Source: JAFAGX01 sp035622175 (GTDB lineage: Bacteria; Acidobacteriota; Terriglobia; Terriglobales; Acidobacteriaceae). Taken from it: 64,000 nt of DNA. A program made the position numbers and the translations under genes. The notes under the pieces are model-generated. The model was given only the letters and a program-made list of their open reading frames with translations, had not been told where the DNA came from and ran no database searches. Below, piece after piece: positions 44,488 to 54,000 of this stretch (the stretch's first letter is position 1; the number at the start of each line of letters is the position of its first letter). The stretch lies in NCBI GenBank assembly GCA_035622175.1, contig DASPVV010000138.1:1-64000 (forward strand), in the 5' to 3' direction.

Positions 44488-44841
44488 CTAGGCGGCACCG
44501 CGCTTGAACGCTGCCACAGCTTGTTGCTCGCTATCGTACGCCTCGAACACCGTGACCAGTTTCGTGATCTGTAGGACATCGCGAACACGAGGTCCCAGCC
44601 CGGTCAGCTTGATATCGGCTCCCTGCGAACGGGCGGAAGAGTACACGCCCACCAGGGCTCCCAAGCCCCCGCTATCAATGTAGCTGATACCGGTAAGGTC
44701 GAGGACGATGCTTCGCGACGAACTCAGTGTCCGCTTCAAATAATCCCGTAAAGCGTTCGATTCCTCTCCAAAGACGATGCGCCCGGTGCAGGAGACGATC
44801 GTTACCCCGTCGGCTTGGCGGGTCTCCATTTTTAGGTTCAT
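44488..44841 (-). CDS. STAS-domain anti-sigma factor antagonist
   Basis: The 117-residue single STAS domain has the phosphorylation site Ser57 in SYIDSGGLGALVG, as in SpoIIAA/RsbV. When dephosphorylated it would bind an anti-sigma factor kinase and release a sigma factor. GGGAGG lies six bases before the ATG. It is cotranscribed with the SpoIIE-type phosphatase downstream, which should activate it. No anti-sigma kinase (RsbW/SpoIIAB) or sigma gene is adjacent, so its partner must lie elsewhere. Confidence 0.94.
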   Translation of the reverse strand: MNLKMETRQADGVTIVSCTGRIVFGEESNALRDYLKRTLSSSRSIVLDLTGISYIDSGGLGALVGVYSSARSQGADIKLTGLGPRVRDVLQITKLVTVFEAYDSEQQAVAAFKRGAA

Positions 44842-45216
44842 GTCGACCTCCCCTACGACTGCTCTCAGCCCCCGAGAAGTTTACCCTACGATGGGCTATT
44901 TCGGAACTCGGCCAGTTCCCCACAGGCCGCCGAGAGAGCCAAGCTGCAACCACCAGGAAAGAAAGACGAAAGGCATGGCGGAATGCGGTCGAGATCCTAA
45001 TCGGCCGAAACCTCTGGAACGGTTCAAGCACCGAAGGCGAGGTATTAGGGCCGGTTTCTACCTCCATCCTCCTTGATCTTGGTGCGCGGGTAGTAGGAAT
45101 TTTCTGAGACTTGGCCGATCTGCCAAGAAAACTGCTGGATTGTCTTTATTTTCTGAAGGGACTCTGGATCATCCGTTCGCAGGGATATAGAATCGGCCGT
45201 CTTGTTCCGTCGATCG
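44842..45216. other. Divergent intergenic region
   Basis: These 375 bases separate the leftward STAS gene and a rightward membrane protein gene. A perfect repeat GGAACT-CGGCC-AGTTCC (44903-44919) lies about 60 bases before the STAS start and may be an operator, or part of an alternative-sigma -35 element, whose consensus often begins GGAAC. A TATAGA box near 45186 could serve the rightward gene. No coding frame or RNA gene was convincing. Confidence 0.4.
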
Positions 45217-46422
45217 ATGCAACCGAATGGCCTCAAAATACCGCTGATCTTATTCCTGGCAGCCATGGCTGCGCTCGACTTCGAGCTCGCTTGGAACTCC
45301 CGGGAACTGCTGCGCGAGGGATATCCGGACTTCACCATCTTTTACTCGGCGGCAAGAATCGTTCGCCAGGGCCTGGGCCATCGATTGTATGACGACGCCA
45401 CCCAGTACCGGAGCCAGCAGGAGTTTGCCTCTGGCGTGAGTATTCGCAGGGGGGCCTTGCCCTACAATCATCCTCCCTTTGAGGCCCTGATCTTTATTCC
45501 ATTTTCCTTTTTGCCGTATCCTCTGGGCTATTTGCTTTGGGACTTGGCCAGTTTCCTCATCCTTGGCGTGCTGCTGTTTCTGCTGCGGCCCCACGTTGCC
45601 TTCCTGCAGCATGTTTCGGCAGCCTACTGGCTGTGTGCCGTTGCCGGTTTTTTCCCTACGTTTATGGCTCTCTTGCAGGGCCAGGACATCATTCTCCTTC
45701 TCCTCATCTTCACGCTGGTTTTTATCTTCGAGAAAGAGAAGGCAGATTTCACGGCAGGGTGTTGCCTGGGGCTCGGATTGTTCCTTTTTCATCTCGTCCT
45801 GCCACTCGTACTCTTGTGGCTTTTGCAGAAAAGAAAGAGAGGGCTACTCGGGTTTTTTCTAGTGGCGTCGACTCTAACCCTGATTTCGGTCGCGGTCGTG
45901 GGGAGCCATGCAGCCTTTCATTATCCAAGTTCGGTGTGGCGGATGGAACAGGTCATGGGCCGCCTCGGGACCGCGGTTCCGATCGGGATGCCGAACCTGC
46001 GCGGGCTGCTCGAAGGTCCGCTCGCCCACCTTTTCTCGAAGAGCGGGAGCGAGGTTCTCATCGCCCTGGTTTCGATCGCGCTGGTCCTGTTCACGGCTTC
46101 CAAGTGGAAGACCGACACCGGCACGGGGTTCAATCTCGGATTTTCGTTGTGCGTAATTGTCACCATTCTCGTCAGTTATCACGCCGTCGTCTATGATTTG
46201 AGCTTGCTCGTGCTTCCCATGGCCCTGATCCTCGACCACGTGCGGCAAGACGAGAGCCTTCGCGGCGGGATGCGGGTGGCTTTGCTCGGGCCGGTATTCT
46301 TGTTGTTCTTTACTCCCTTGCAGATCTTTCTCTCGCTGTTCGCGCAACGCTACAGCTTGATGGCACTCGTGCTTTTATTTTGGCTGGGAGCAGTCGCTCG
46401 GGAAATCCAAAGGAGCGCCTAA
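45217..46422 (+). CDS. Polytopic membrane protein, GT87/DUF2029-like
   Basis: The 401-residue protein has about ten membrane helices. The first loop GYPDFTIFYSAARIVRQGLG and YNHPPFEALIFIPFSFLPY are shared features of the GT87-like DUF2029 family (the other copy in this window is at 33878). It is probably a polyprenyl-sugar-dependent glycosyltransferase of the cell envelope. A TTG five codons upstream is an alternative start; ATG 45217 is used. It is monocistronic and converges with the AsmA-like gene. Confidence 0.72.
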   Translation: MQPNGLKIPLILFLAAMAALDFELAWNSRELLREGYPDFTIFYSAARIVRQGLGHRLYDDATQYRSQQEFASGVSIRRGALPYNHPPFEALIFIPFSFLPYPLGYLLWDLASFLILGVLLFLLRPHVAFLQHVSAAYWLCAVAGFFPTFMALLQGQDIILLLLIFTLVFIFEKEKADFTAGCCLGLGLFLFHLVLPLVLLWLLQKRKRGLLGFFLVASTLTLISVAVVGSHAAFHYPSSVWRMEQVMGRLGTAVPIGMPNLRGLLEGPLAHLFSKSGSEVLIALVSIALVLFTASKWKTDTGTGFNLGFSLCVIVTILVSYHAVVYDLSLLVLPMALILDHVRQDESLRGGMRVALLGPVFLLFFTPLQIFLSLFAQRYSLMALVLLFWLGAVAREIQRSA

Positions 46423-46532
46423 GGGAACACGAAGACGAAGAGATTGCGGCCCGACCCGCATGCTTCACAAAAATGGACGGCAGAGAGCGGCGGCCGATGG
46501 TTCAAGGGGATGACAAGCGACAGCGATCGCTG

Positions 46533-46553
46533 GCTTGCCGCTTGGTGGCAAGC
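46533..46553. terminator. Hairpin between convergent genes
   Basis: GCTTGCC-GCTTGGT-GGCAAGC is a perfect 7-7-7 hairpin in the gap between the convergent genes ending at 46422 and 46633. There is no T-tract on either strand, so it may be a weak or Rho-aided bidirectional end rather than a classic terminator. Confidence 0.35.
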
Positions 46554-46632
46554 AGCGCCTGCGGGGACGTTGATGCCGGTCCTCAGGAGTGAGCAGCGAC
46601 AGGTAATCTCGATCGAAGGTTCGTCGGCGTAG

Positions 46633-48384
46633 TCACGGTTTCGGCTTCTTTCCCAGCAAACCCCCGAGCCCATTCAAAATATTGTTAGCGGGGTTTTGAC
46701 CCTGAGCCGTCGGGTTGAATTGATTCAAGAGTCCTTTCACATTGGGCACGAATTTTGGATCTGACGTCGTGCCTTCGATGAGAAACGGAATGGTCGCACT
46801 CTTATTTCCCAGCCCGGCTATCTGAGTGAGTCCGCCGACCGCGCCCGCAAGCTTGGCATTCATTTGGTAATTCAACGCGTTCTGCGGACTGATCGTTCCG
46901 TTCCCCGTCATCACTCCGATGGCGGGAATGTTCAAGTTGATGTTTTGCGTGATGATTCCTTGCGGAGAGGCATGGGCGTCCGTGCTGAAATTCTGAATGG
47001 TCGTGTCCTGCCCGGTTTTGGCATGGGTCAGGGATTCAATGGCGGAGAGTTTCGATCCCAAATCAAAGCCCGCAAGCTTGGTGTCGACCAGCTGCACCGG
47101 CCCGTTGATCACCAACTTGTCGAGCGGACCATTGATGGTAAAGTTCGCGGTCAGTGTGCCGCCCTCCAGGCGCGAGCCGGCAGGCAGGGTAACACCCAGT
47201 GCCGGGAGCAGCGTCACCAGGTCGTCCACGGGCATTTTCTCCGCCGCCAATTTCATATTCAGGATGGTAGAGGCCGCCTCGATCTGGTAGGTGCCCGCGA
47301 GCTTTACCAGCGCTCTGCCCAGGGTCACGTTGGCGTCAAGGTCGCCGGATTGTTTCTGAAGTTGATAGGGAGTGCTGAATTTGAGGTTCACCGGTTTCGA
47401 CGCCGGCGATCCCTTGGGGGAAGCCTTGAGTTTGGCAACACTCGCTGTGCCGCTGGCTTGAGCTTCGCGGCCGTTCGAAGTAACCGTACCGTCGAAGTTT
47501 ACCATGCCCCCGAAGCCGGAGTCGGGAGGGACAAATCCCGAAGCTGCCAGGTCCAAGCCGCTGACCCCGACCTTGGCCTGAAGGGGAGTGAGCGTGGCGT
47601 CGGAAGCGTCAATCGGCCCCGCCGTCCCCTCGAGTTTGGCGCTACCCCCTCCGGGCAGGTTGGCGGTGAGCACAAAGGGAAAGCGAGATCCAAAGGAGAA
47701 GTTTTCTAGGGTGATGTTTACGTTCGCATAGACCTGCGGTTTTGCGTGGGTGCTGATGTCGGCCATCGAAAGCGTGCCGTCTTTTATCATCAGTTTTTCG
47801 ACCGACAAGTTGGGGTTGGCAGAGGACGAGGTTGACGAGGGTGGGTCGGGGCCAGCCGCCGGCGGGTCTAGGTTCTGAGGACTTCCCGTGTTTCCCGCTG
47901 CCTGGGCAAGCGGTTCGGCCCCGGCCGCACTCCCTGCCGGCGCTTTTTCGGGCTGGTTCGGCTTCTGGCTGGGGCCCGCATGCTCACCGGGCTTGTTCCC
48001 GAGACTCGAGAAATTCCACTTGCCTGACGCGGCGTTGCGCCACAAGGCGACCTGGGGTTGATCGATGGTCAGTTCGGTGACGTCGAGCTCTTTCGCGAAC
48101 ACAAGCGGCCATACTTTGACCCCGATGTTCAAGGCTCGGGCGCGCAGGAAAGGCTGCTTGCCGTAGGCGGGATCCTCGGAGATCGATAAGTTATCAGCCG
48201 AAACACTCCCGCCTAAGATCGAGAGTCGTAAGTCGCCGAGCTTGACCTCGCGACCGAGCGCCGCGCCTAACTGCGATTCGATCTGGGGCTTGAAGGTGTC
48301 CACGTTCACAAAGAACGGTACGATCAGCACGATCACGATGAGGGCCGCAACGATGATGGCGACGATTTTCAGGGTGCGTTTCAT
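46633..48384 (-). CDS. AsmA-family envelope protein
   Basis: The 583-residue protein has a single N-terminal membrane anchor (about 7-27) and a periplasmic part of the AsmA type. The N-terminal LGREVKLGDLRLSILGGSVSADNLSI and a C-terminal AsmA_2-like region (residues of about 380-560) are characteristic. A Pro/Ser/Ala-rich linker (about 130-195) separates the two. AsmA-like proteins are thought to move phospholipids between membranes; AsmA in E. coli affects outer-membrane lipid balance. GGAGG precedes the ATG. The preceding TPR gene is 87 bases upstream, so the two may be cotranscribed. Confidence 0.85.
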   Translation of the reverse strand: MKRTLKIVAIIVAALIVIVLIVPFFVNVDTFKPQIESQLGAALGREVKLGDLRLSILGGSVSADNLSISEDPAYGKQPFLRARALNIGVKVWPLVFAKELDVTELTIDQPQVALWRNAASGKWNFSSLGNKPGEHAGPSQKPNQPEKAPAGSAAGAEPLAQAAGNTGSPQNLDPPAAGPDPPSSTSSSANPNLSVEKLMIKDGTLSMADISTHAKPQVYANVNITLENFSFGSRFPFVLTANLPGGGSAKLEGTAGPIDASDATLTPLQAKVGVSGLDLAASGFVPPDSGFGGMVNFDGTVTSNGREAQASGTASVAKLKASPKGSPASKPVNLKFSTPYQLQKQSGDLDANVTLGRALVKLAGTYQIEAASTILNMKLAAEKMPVDDLVTLLPALGVTLPAGSRLEGGTLTANFTINGPLDKLVINGPVQLVDTKLAGFDLGSKLSAIESLTHAKTGQDTTIQNFSTDAHASPQGIITQNINLNIPAIGVMTGNGTISPQNALNYQMNAKLAGAVGGLTQIAGLGNKSATIPFLIEGTTSDPKFVPNVKGLLNQFNPTAQGQNPANNILNGLGGLLGKKPKP

Positions 48385-48471
48385 GACAGGTCCTCCGTTC
48401 GTATCGCATCACTTCTCGGGGATGACTGCGCTCGGTGGGCCTCCTCAGTGTACCAAGTCTGTGCATTAATA

Positions 48472-49707
48472 TTAACGGGGTTCCTCGGTGAGCCCGGGCT
48501 CAGGAACGGGGCCGAGCTCGAGCTCCTTGTGCCGTTTTTCCCGAGCGGCATTGGACATTTCCGTGAACTTTTGCATCTCCGCTCGGGCTTCCTGCGTCCG
48601 TCCCAAGTGCTCTAAAATCTGCCCCCGCACATAGTGGACGGTTTCGTTTTGCGGGATGGCTTTCATGACCGCATCGATTTCGGCCAGGGCGAGCCGGTAC
48701 TTCTGTTCGCGCAGGTAGACTCGCGCCAGCTCGAACTGCGAGCTGCTGAGCTGGGGTTGGAGTTGCAAGGCTTGGCGGAACACCTTCTCGGCTGCCTGGT
48801 CTTGCTGCTCGAGGTAATAAACCAGCCCCAGCTGATCGTAGTTGTAGACCACGTCCGGTTCTACGGCTACGTCTTTGAGAAACTCCGACTTGGCCTGTTC
48901 GAGGTCCTGCTTTTTCAAGTAGGCCATGCCAAGATTGAAGTGGACAAACGGCAGGTTCGGCTGAGCCTTGGCCGCCAAATTGAGTTCCGTAATGGCGTCG
49001 TCGTATTCGGTGCGGTTCAGGTGAGCCTTGCCCAACAAAAGATGAAACTCGGGGGAGTCCCCGCCAAGTTGGATCAGCCGGTCGAACGCCCGCTGCTCCA
49101 GGTCCGAGCGTTTCGCGTCTCCGGCGGCAACCCCGAGCACATACAAGTAATTCAATTCCCCGGAAGCGGCATTCCACAGCGGCTCGAGAGTACGGGTAGC
49201 CTCGGCATAGTTTTCCGTGAAAAAGTAACAAAGGCCGAGGAGGTAGCGCGCCTGATAGGAGTCAGGAACGTCGTCGACGACGGATTGAAAGGCGGGGATC
49301 GCGTCCTGAAAATCATTCTGCCGGTAATAAACCAGGCCAATGTTCAAGCGGATTCCGGCGACTTCAGGAGCTAGCTGCTCCGCCTTGCGCAGGGCCTCGA
49401 GGGCGGGTGGCCATTGTTTTCGCCGCATGTACACCACACCCAGGTTGGCGTATGCGCCGGCCATCTGCGGGTTGCGCGCGAGCACGCTGCGAAAAGCCTG
49501 TTCCGCCGCCGCCAGGTCTCCTTGGCGCAGGGCGGCTTCTCCCTGTTCGAAGAGTTGCTGAATTCCGGCAGTCTCGGTCGGTGCCGGCCCCGGCCGAGGG
49601 GCGGAATCGGTCATCTGTGCGGAGCCTTGCCGGACCTGACCGGGGATCGACAGCAGGGCGAAAATGAGCCCAATCCGCACCTGGGGGCGCAACTCGAAGC
49701 TTGACAC
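48472..49707 (-). CDS. Secreted tetratricopeptide-repeat protein
   Basis: The 411-residue protein has a signal peptide-like N-terminus (about 1-30) and about nine TPR units (for example GDLAAAEQAFRSVLARNPQM and YDDAITELNLAAKAQPNL), ending with a charged tail. TPR arrays mediate protein contacts in the periplasm or membrane. The start is GTG at 49707. The rightward promoter of the LacI gene (TTGACA at 49701-49706) overlaps this start, so expression of the two divergent genes is probably linked. The role is unknown. Confidence 0.82.
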   Translation of the reverse strand: MSSFELRPQVRIGLIFALLSIPGQVRQGSAQMTDSAPRPGPAPTETAGIQQLFEQGEAALRQGDLAAAEQAFRSVLARNPQMAGAYANLGVVYMRRKQWPPALEALRKAEQLAPEVAGIRLNIGLVYYRQNDFQDAIPAFQSVVDDVPDSYQARYLLGLCYFFTENYAEATRTLEPLWNAASGELNYLYVLGVAAGDAKRSDLEQRAFDRLIQLGGDSPEFHLLLGKAHLNRTEYDDAITELNLAAKAQPNLPFVHFNLGMAYLKKQDLEQAKSEFLKDVAVEPDVVYNYDQLGLVYYLEQQDQAAEKVFRQALQLQPQLSSSQFELARVYLREQKYRLALAEIDAVMKAIPQNETVHYVRGQILEHLGRTQEARAEMQKFTEMSNAAREKRHKELELGPVPEPGLTEEPR

Positions 49708-49746
49708 TGATTTCGCTCTCTGCTGTAGTGTCCGCCAGGAGCGAAA
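49701..49746. promoter_or_regulatory. LacI gene promoter with flanking inverted repeat
   Basis: Rightward TTGACA (49701-49706), 17 bases, TGTAGT (49724-49729). A perfect TTTCGCTC/GAGCGAAA repeat (49711-49718 and 49739-49746) embraces the -10 and start region. A LacI-type dimer or tetramer could autoregulate here. Confidence 0.55.
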
Positions 49747-49799
49747 GTGATTGCAAGCGGGCGGCGAGCGGGGAGGGCTGGTCTCGGCGCGATCTAAGC

Positions 49800-50864
49800 A
49801 TGAAAGGCGCGATCGTCACGATTCGCGATGTGGCCAAGGGGAGCGGCTTCTCCTCGACCACGGTTTCGATCGTTCTCAACAACGCCCCGCTGGCTCGCTA
49901 TATCCCCTCGAGCACCAAGAAGAAGATCGAGCGCACGGCCAAGCGGCTGGGCTACCGGCCGAACCTGTTCGCCCGCTCGCTGCGCAGCCGGCGGAGCCAC
50001 ACGGTAGGGGTCATGGTGTTCGACATGACCGATCCCTACTGCACGCTGGTGTTGCGGGGCATCGAGAATTCTCTCTACCAATCCTCCTACCTGCCGATTC
50101 TGACCGACGTCCACAATGAGCGAAGCCGCTTCGAGCGTTACCTCGAAATGCTTCTGGACCGAAGAGTGGAAGCCCTGATCGTGCTGGCTAACTGGCTTTT
50201 CGTCAATATCGACGTGTTGGGCGATCTGGAAAAAAGCAGCATCCCCACGGTGGTGATTGGACGTGAGTCGCACACGGACTCGATCAATTCGGTGAGCGTC
50301 GACAACGAGCTCGGCGCCCATGCGGCGCTCGAACACCTTCACTCCTTGGGACACCGCAAGGTGGCCTTCATCCGCGGCCCCAAGACCCTGGGTGACAGCG
50401 CGCCGCGCTGGAAGGGCATTCGCGGTTTTGCCCGCTCGAGCGGCCTGGAGCTCGATCCCCACTTGATCCTGGACCTGCCCGAGTCGAGCGCGCCGATCTC
50501 GAGTTTTGAAGCCGGCTACCAATTGACCGAGGGGTTGCTCAAGCAAAAGCGCTCCTTCACCGCGCTGATGGCCTTTGACGACATGACCGCGTTTGGCGCC
50601 ATCCGTGCGCTGGCCAAAGCCGGCTCGCGGGTTCCGGAACATTGCTCGGTGATCGGCTTCGACGACGTAGCCGCCTCCGGTCTTTACACTCCCCCTCTGA
50701 CGACCGTGCGCCAACCCATGGAGGCCATGGGAGCCATGGCGGTCAGCATAGCCCTCGATGGAATTCAGGCGGTGCTCGAAAAACGCGACCTCGGAGCGGT
50801 GCACTGCAAAATGGCCCCCGAACTGGCGGTGCGCGAATCCACCCGCAGCCTATTGTTACCGTGA
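49800..50864 (+). CDS. LacI-family transcriptional regulator
   Basis: The 354-residue regulator has a LacI HTH (residues 6-57, IRDVAKGSGFSSTTVSIVLN, then ARSLRSRRSHTVGV) and a periplasmic-binding-protein-like sensor domain (about 62-345, with VMVFDMTDPYC and ALMAFDDMTAFGAIRAL). Such regulators usually bind sugars or purines. ATG 49800 is chosen because the frame before it encodes nothing like the family. The TonB receptor gene starts 191 bases downstream with its own promoter, and a palindrome directly follows the stop. Control of the two receptor genes downstream is inferred. Confidence 0.92.
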   Translation: MKGAIVTIRDVAKGSGFSSTTVSIVLNNAPLARYIPSSTKKKIERTAKRLGYRPNLFARSLRSRRSHTVGVMVFDMTDPYCTLVLRGIENSLYQSSYLPILTDVHNERSRFERYLEMLLDRRVEALIVLANWLFVNIDVLGDLEKSSIPTVVIGRESHTDSINSVSVDNELGAHAALEHLHSLGHRKVAFIRGPKTLGDSAPRWKGIRGFARSSGLELDPHLILDLPESSAPISSFEAGYQLTEGLLKQKRSFTALMAFDDMTAFGAIRALAKAGSRVPEHCSVIGFDDVAASGLYTPPLTTVRQPMEAMGAMAVSIALDGIQAVLEKRDLGAVHCKMAPELAVRESTRSLLLP

Positions 50865-50879
50865 TCACAGACTCTGTGA
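50865..50879. promoter_or_regulatory. Palindrome directly after the LacI gene
   Basis: TCACAGA-C-TCTGTGA is a perfect 7-1-7 palindrome that begins at the base after the stop codon. A one-base loop makes a terminator hairpin unlikely, so an operator is more probable. The receptor promoter starts 25 bases farther on. Confidence 0.5.
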
Positions 50880-50903
50880 CTGGCTGTTTTGTTATCTTTT
50901 TTC

Positions 50904-50933
50904 TTGACTAAGATCAGGCAGATCCTTCACTAT
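50904..50933 (+). promoter_or_regulatory. Promoter candidate of the first LacI-linked TonB receptor gene
   Basis: TTGACT (50904-50909), 18 bases, CACTAT (50928-50933). The -35 is near consensus and the -10 is weak. The leader to 51056 would be about 115 bases. Confidence 0.4.
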
Positions 50934-51055
50934 TCATTCGATTTAATAAGACGTGGGTGGTGCTGGTCTTCCCCATGCCAGACTAGATTCGCCGAGGACT
51001 GGGGGGGTGTGCCCCGCCGGTCGTCGGTCCAGTGTTTCCGCTGAGGAGAGATGGC

Positions 51056-54000
51056 ATGAACTCACGGTGTTCTATTACCGGATTCGCGCGCTTTTGCTTC
51101 TGTGCTTGTTTTCTTGTCCTGGTCGCTGCGATTGCTGGGTTTGCGCAAGCGGGAAGAGGCACCATCAGCGGCACGGTTAACGACCCGGCCGGGGCGGTCG
51201 TTCCCGGGGTTCAGGTCACCCTGGTCAATCGAGCAACCGGAGTGACGCAGCACACCGTCACCAGCGCTGCCGGATTGTACACGTTCATCTCTCTGAACCC
51301 GGGCGTCTACCGGGTCACAGCCAGTCAAACCGGCTTTAGGAGCTTCGTCCGGGACAACGTTAACGTGAACGTCGATGCCGTCACCGCGGCCAATATTACG
51401 CTCGAGGTGGGGGCGGTAACGGAAACCGTCACGGTCAGTGGCACAGCGTCCTTGATCGAGGCTAGTAACTCTACCGTTGGCTCCCTGATCTCGAGCGAGA
51501 CCATTGACCGAGTCCCGTTGCTCTACCGCAATGTTTACGATCTGGTGCAGTTGAGTGCGGGTGTAACACCGCCGGACGGCTCACCCAACTCACAAGATTC
51601 GATGCAGTCGATTCAGAACATTTCGGTCGGGCGTCCCGGAGTCGACGTCTCCTCCGCTACCATCAACGGCGCTATCGTCGGCTCGGTTTACTTCATGCTG
51701 GACGGCAGCCCCATCGGAATTGCGGAAAACAATTCCGCGGCGATCATTCCTGCCATGAACATACCCGAGGACGGCGTCGACGAGGTTCGGGTCGAGACCC
51801 AGAATACGCCGGCGTCCTATCAGAGTGGCGCCGCGGGTGTCATCAGCCTGGTGAGTAAGTCCGGCACTAACCAGTTTCATGGCGACGTTTTCGGCGTATT
51901 CCGGCCCAATATCCTGTCCGCCAACGAGTACTTCAATAAGCAGACTGAGCTGTCCAGTGGACTACCGAACACGCCCCCCAGTTTCTATCGCTACCAGGAA
52001 GGGGCTGCGATCGGCGGACCCATCAAGCGCGATAAACTTTTCTTCTTCGGCGATTACGAGGCCACGCAGCAGCAGCAGTTTGAGGGCATTAAGTACTATA
52101 GCGTCCCCACCAGCGCCGAAAGGATCGGCGACTTTTCGCAGATGGGCTTTACCATCTACGACCCCACCCGGCCTGACCTTCCGAACGGTAATCGGCAGCC
52201 GTTTCCCGGCAACAAAATCCCGAACCCGAATCCCCTCGGCTTGCTGTTTCTCGGGATGATGCCCCAGTGCAACCTCCCCAACCCCACCACGTGCCAGTCG
52301 GCAACCACCGACGTAGTGAATAATTTCGGTTTGCCGGGTCTCGATCCGTTTCACGCGCAAAGGTTCGATGTCCGGCTGGATTGGGACAAGAGCGAAAGAC
52401 AGCGCATCTTCACCCGATTCTCCTACGACCGTTTGAACTTCGCCACGGCCAATGTCTTCCCCAGCGGGTGGGACCAGGACTATGCCGAGAACACCACCAA
52501 CGCGCGCAACGTTATCGTGGCCGATGACCTGACCCTCAATCCCACTACGGTTCTGAATTTGCGCTATTCCTTCACCCGCCACTTCGAGAATCAGGGAGGG
52601 CCGGCGTCATACAGCAGCACCAACCTTACCAATCTAGGTACGGTGAATGGGAGTACGGTCGGTTTTCCCGCTTCGCTGGCGGCGGAAGTGGTCTACAAAC
52701 AGCTTCCCTTCATGGAGTTTGCCGACGTTGGCGGGGGGGTTGGCGGCACCGCCGACTACAACATCTTTCGCTATGCCAGCATGAACAGCGATGTCAATGC
52801 CGCCATCAATAAGGTTTGGCGCAAGCACAACATATCGACCGGCTTCGAGTGGATGAAGCGCTACCTCAATGTGGGACAGCCGCCGGCGCCCGCCGGCTCC
52901 TACGCATTCGACATCACCTCTACCGATCAGTCCGTTGCCAGTTCGGTCGGCGGCAGCGATTACGCCTCAATGCTGATTGGCATGGCAACCGACCCGGACG
53001 GTGTCAACCCCGAAGCCAATTTTTACCCCAATTTCACCAAAGACGTCTTCGCCGCCGAATCCAACCCGTACTATGCCGCCTTTGTGGAGGATACGTATCA
53101 TCCCCGCCCGACTCTGACCATCACCGCTGGCCTGCGCTGGGACATCTTCGGATCGCGTAACGAACGTTTCAATCGTCAGGAATACTTCAATCCGAACGTA
53201 AGCAACACGTATCTAGGCGTCTCGTACACCGGTGCGGAAATCTACGTCAACGGTAACAATCGCTCCACGTTCATCACCGATCTGCACAATTTTGGACCTC
53301 GTCTGGCCTTCGCCTGGCAGCCGGTCGGCAAATTCGTGGTGCGTGGCGGCGCAGGCATCTACTACGGTCCCAGCAATCACCAAGTCGAAAGCGCACTCAA
53401 CAACACCGATGGCTTCTCCTCGAGCACCGAATGGAACGGGGTTTGCCTGAACGCAGACGGTAATACGGTATTCAACGGGACAGCGGCATGCACGGGTGCG
53501 CCGGCTGGCAGCCCGCCGCTTACGGTTGGAAACTTCACCGGCCCCTATTCTTTGAGCAACCCATTCCCCACTGGAGTTGTCCCAGTTTTCACTCATGCAC
53601 CCCCGGGTCTGGCCAATAACCTGGGCATTACCTTGAGCACCGTGCTGCGTTCCCAGCCGATGCCCACCATCTATAACTACAATTTCGCGCTGGAGTACGA
53701 ACTGCCGCATCAGTTCGTGGTGACTGCGGGCTATGTCGGCAGCCGGGGTGCCTTCCTGCCCTTCGGAGGGGTTGATCTGAACCAGCTCGATCTAGGCACG
53801 ATTGCGAAATACCAAGCGGCGCTACAAGCCCCTTGCCCTGCGCCCAGCTGCGTACCCAACAAATGGGCGCCGATCCAGCCCCCCACGAATGCTAATTATG
53901 GTATGCCCACGGTGCCGCTGTTTGTAGCGCTCGAACCCTATCCCCAATTCGGCAACGGCTACTATGGCGCCGGCGACGGTGTGAATATCCACGGCAATCC

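Noticed and set aside
49794..50804. Leftward frame of 336 codons opposite the LacI gene
   Set aside because: Shadow; the LacI frame has the full HTH and sensor domain.
50865..50900. Palindrome plus T-rich stretch after the LacI gene as a Rho-independent terminator
   Set aside because: The palindrome has a one-base centre, cannot form a normal hairpin loop, and the T-rich tract is about ten bases farther on.
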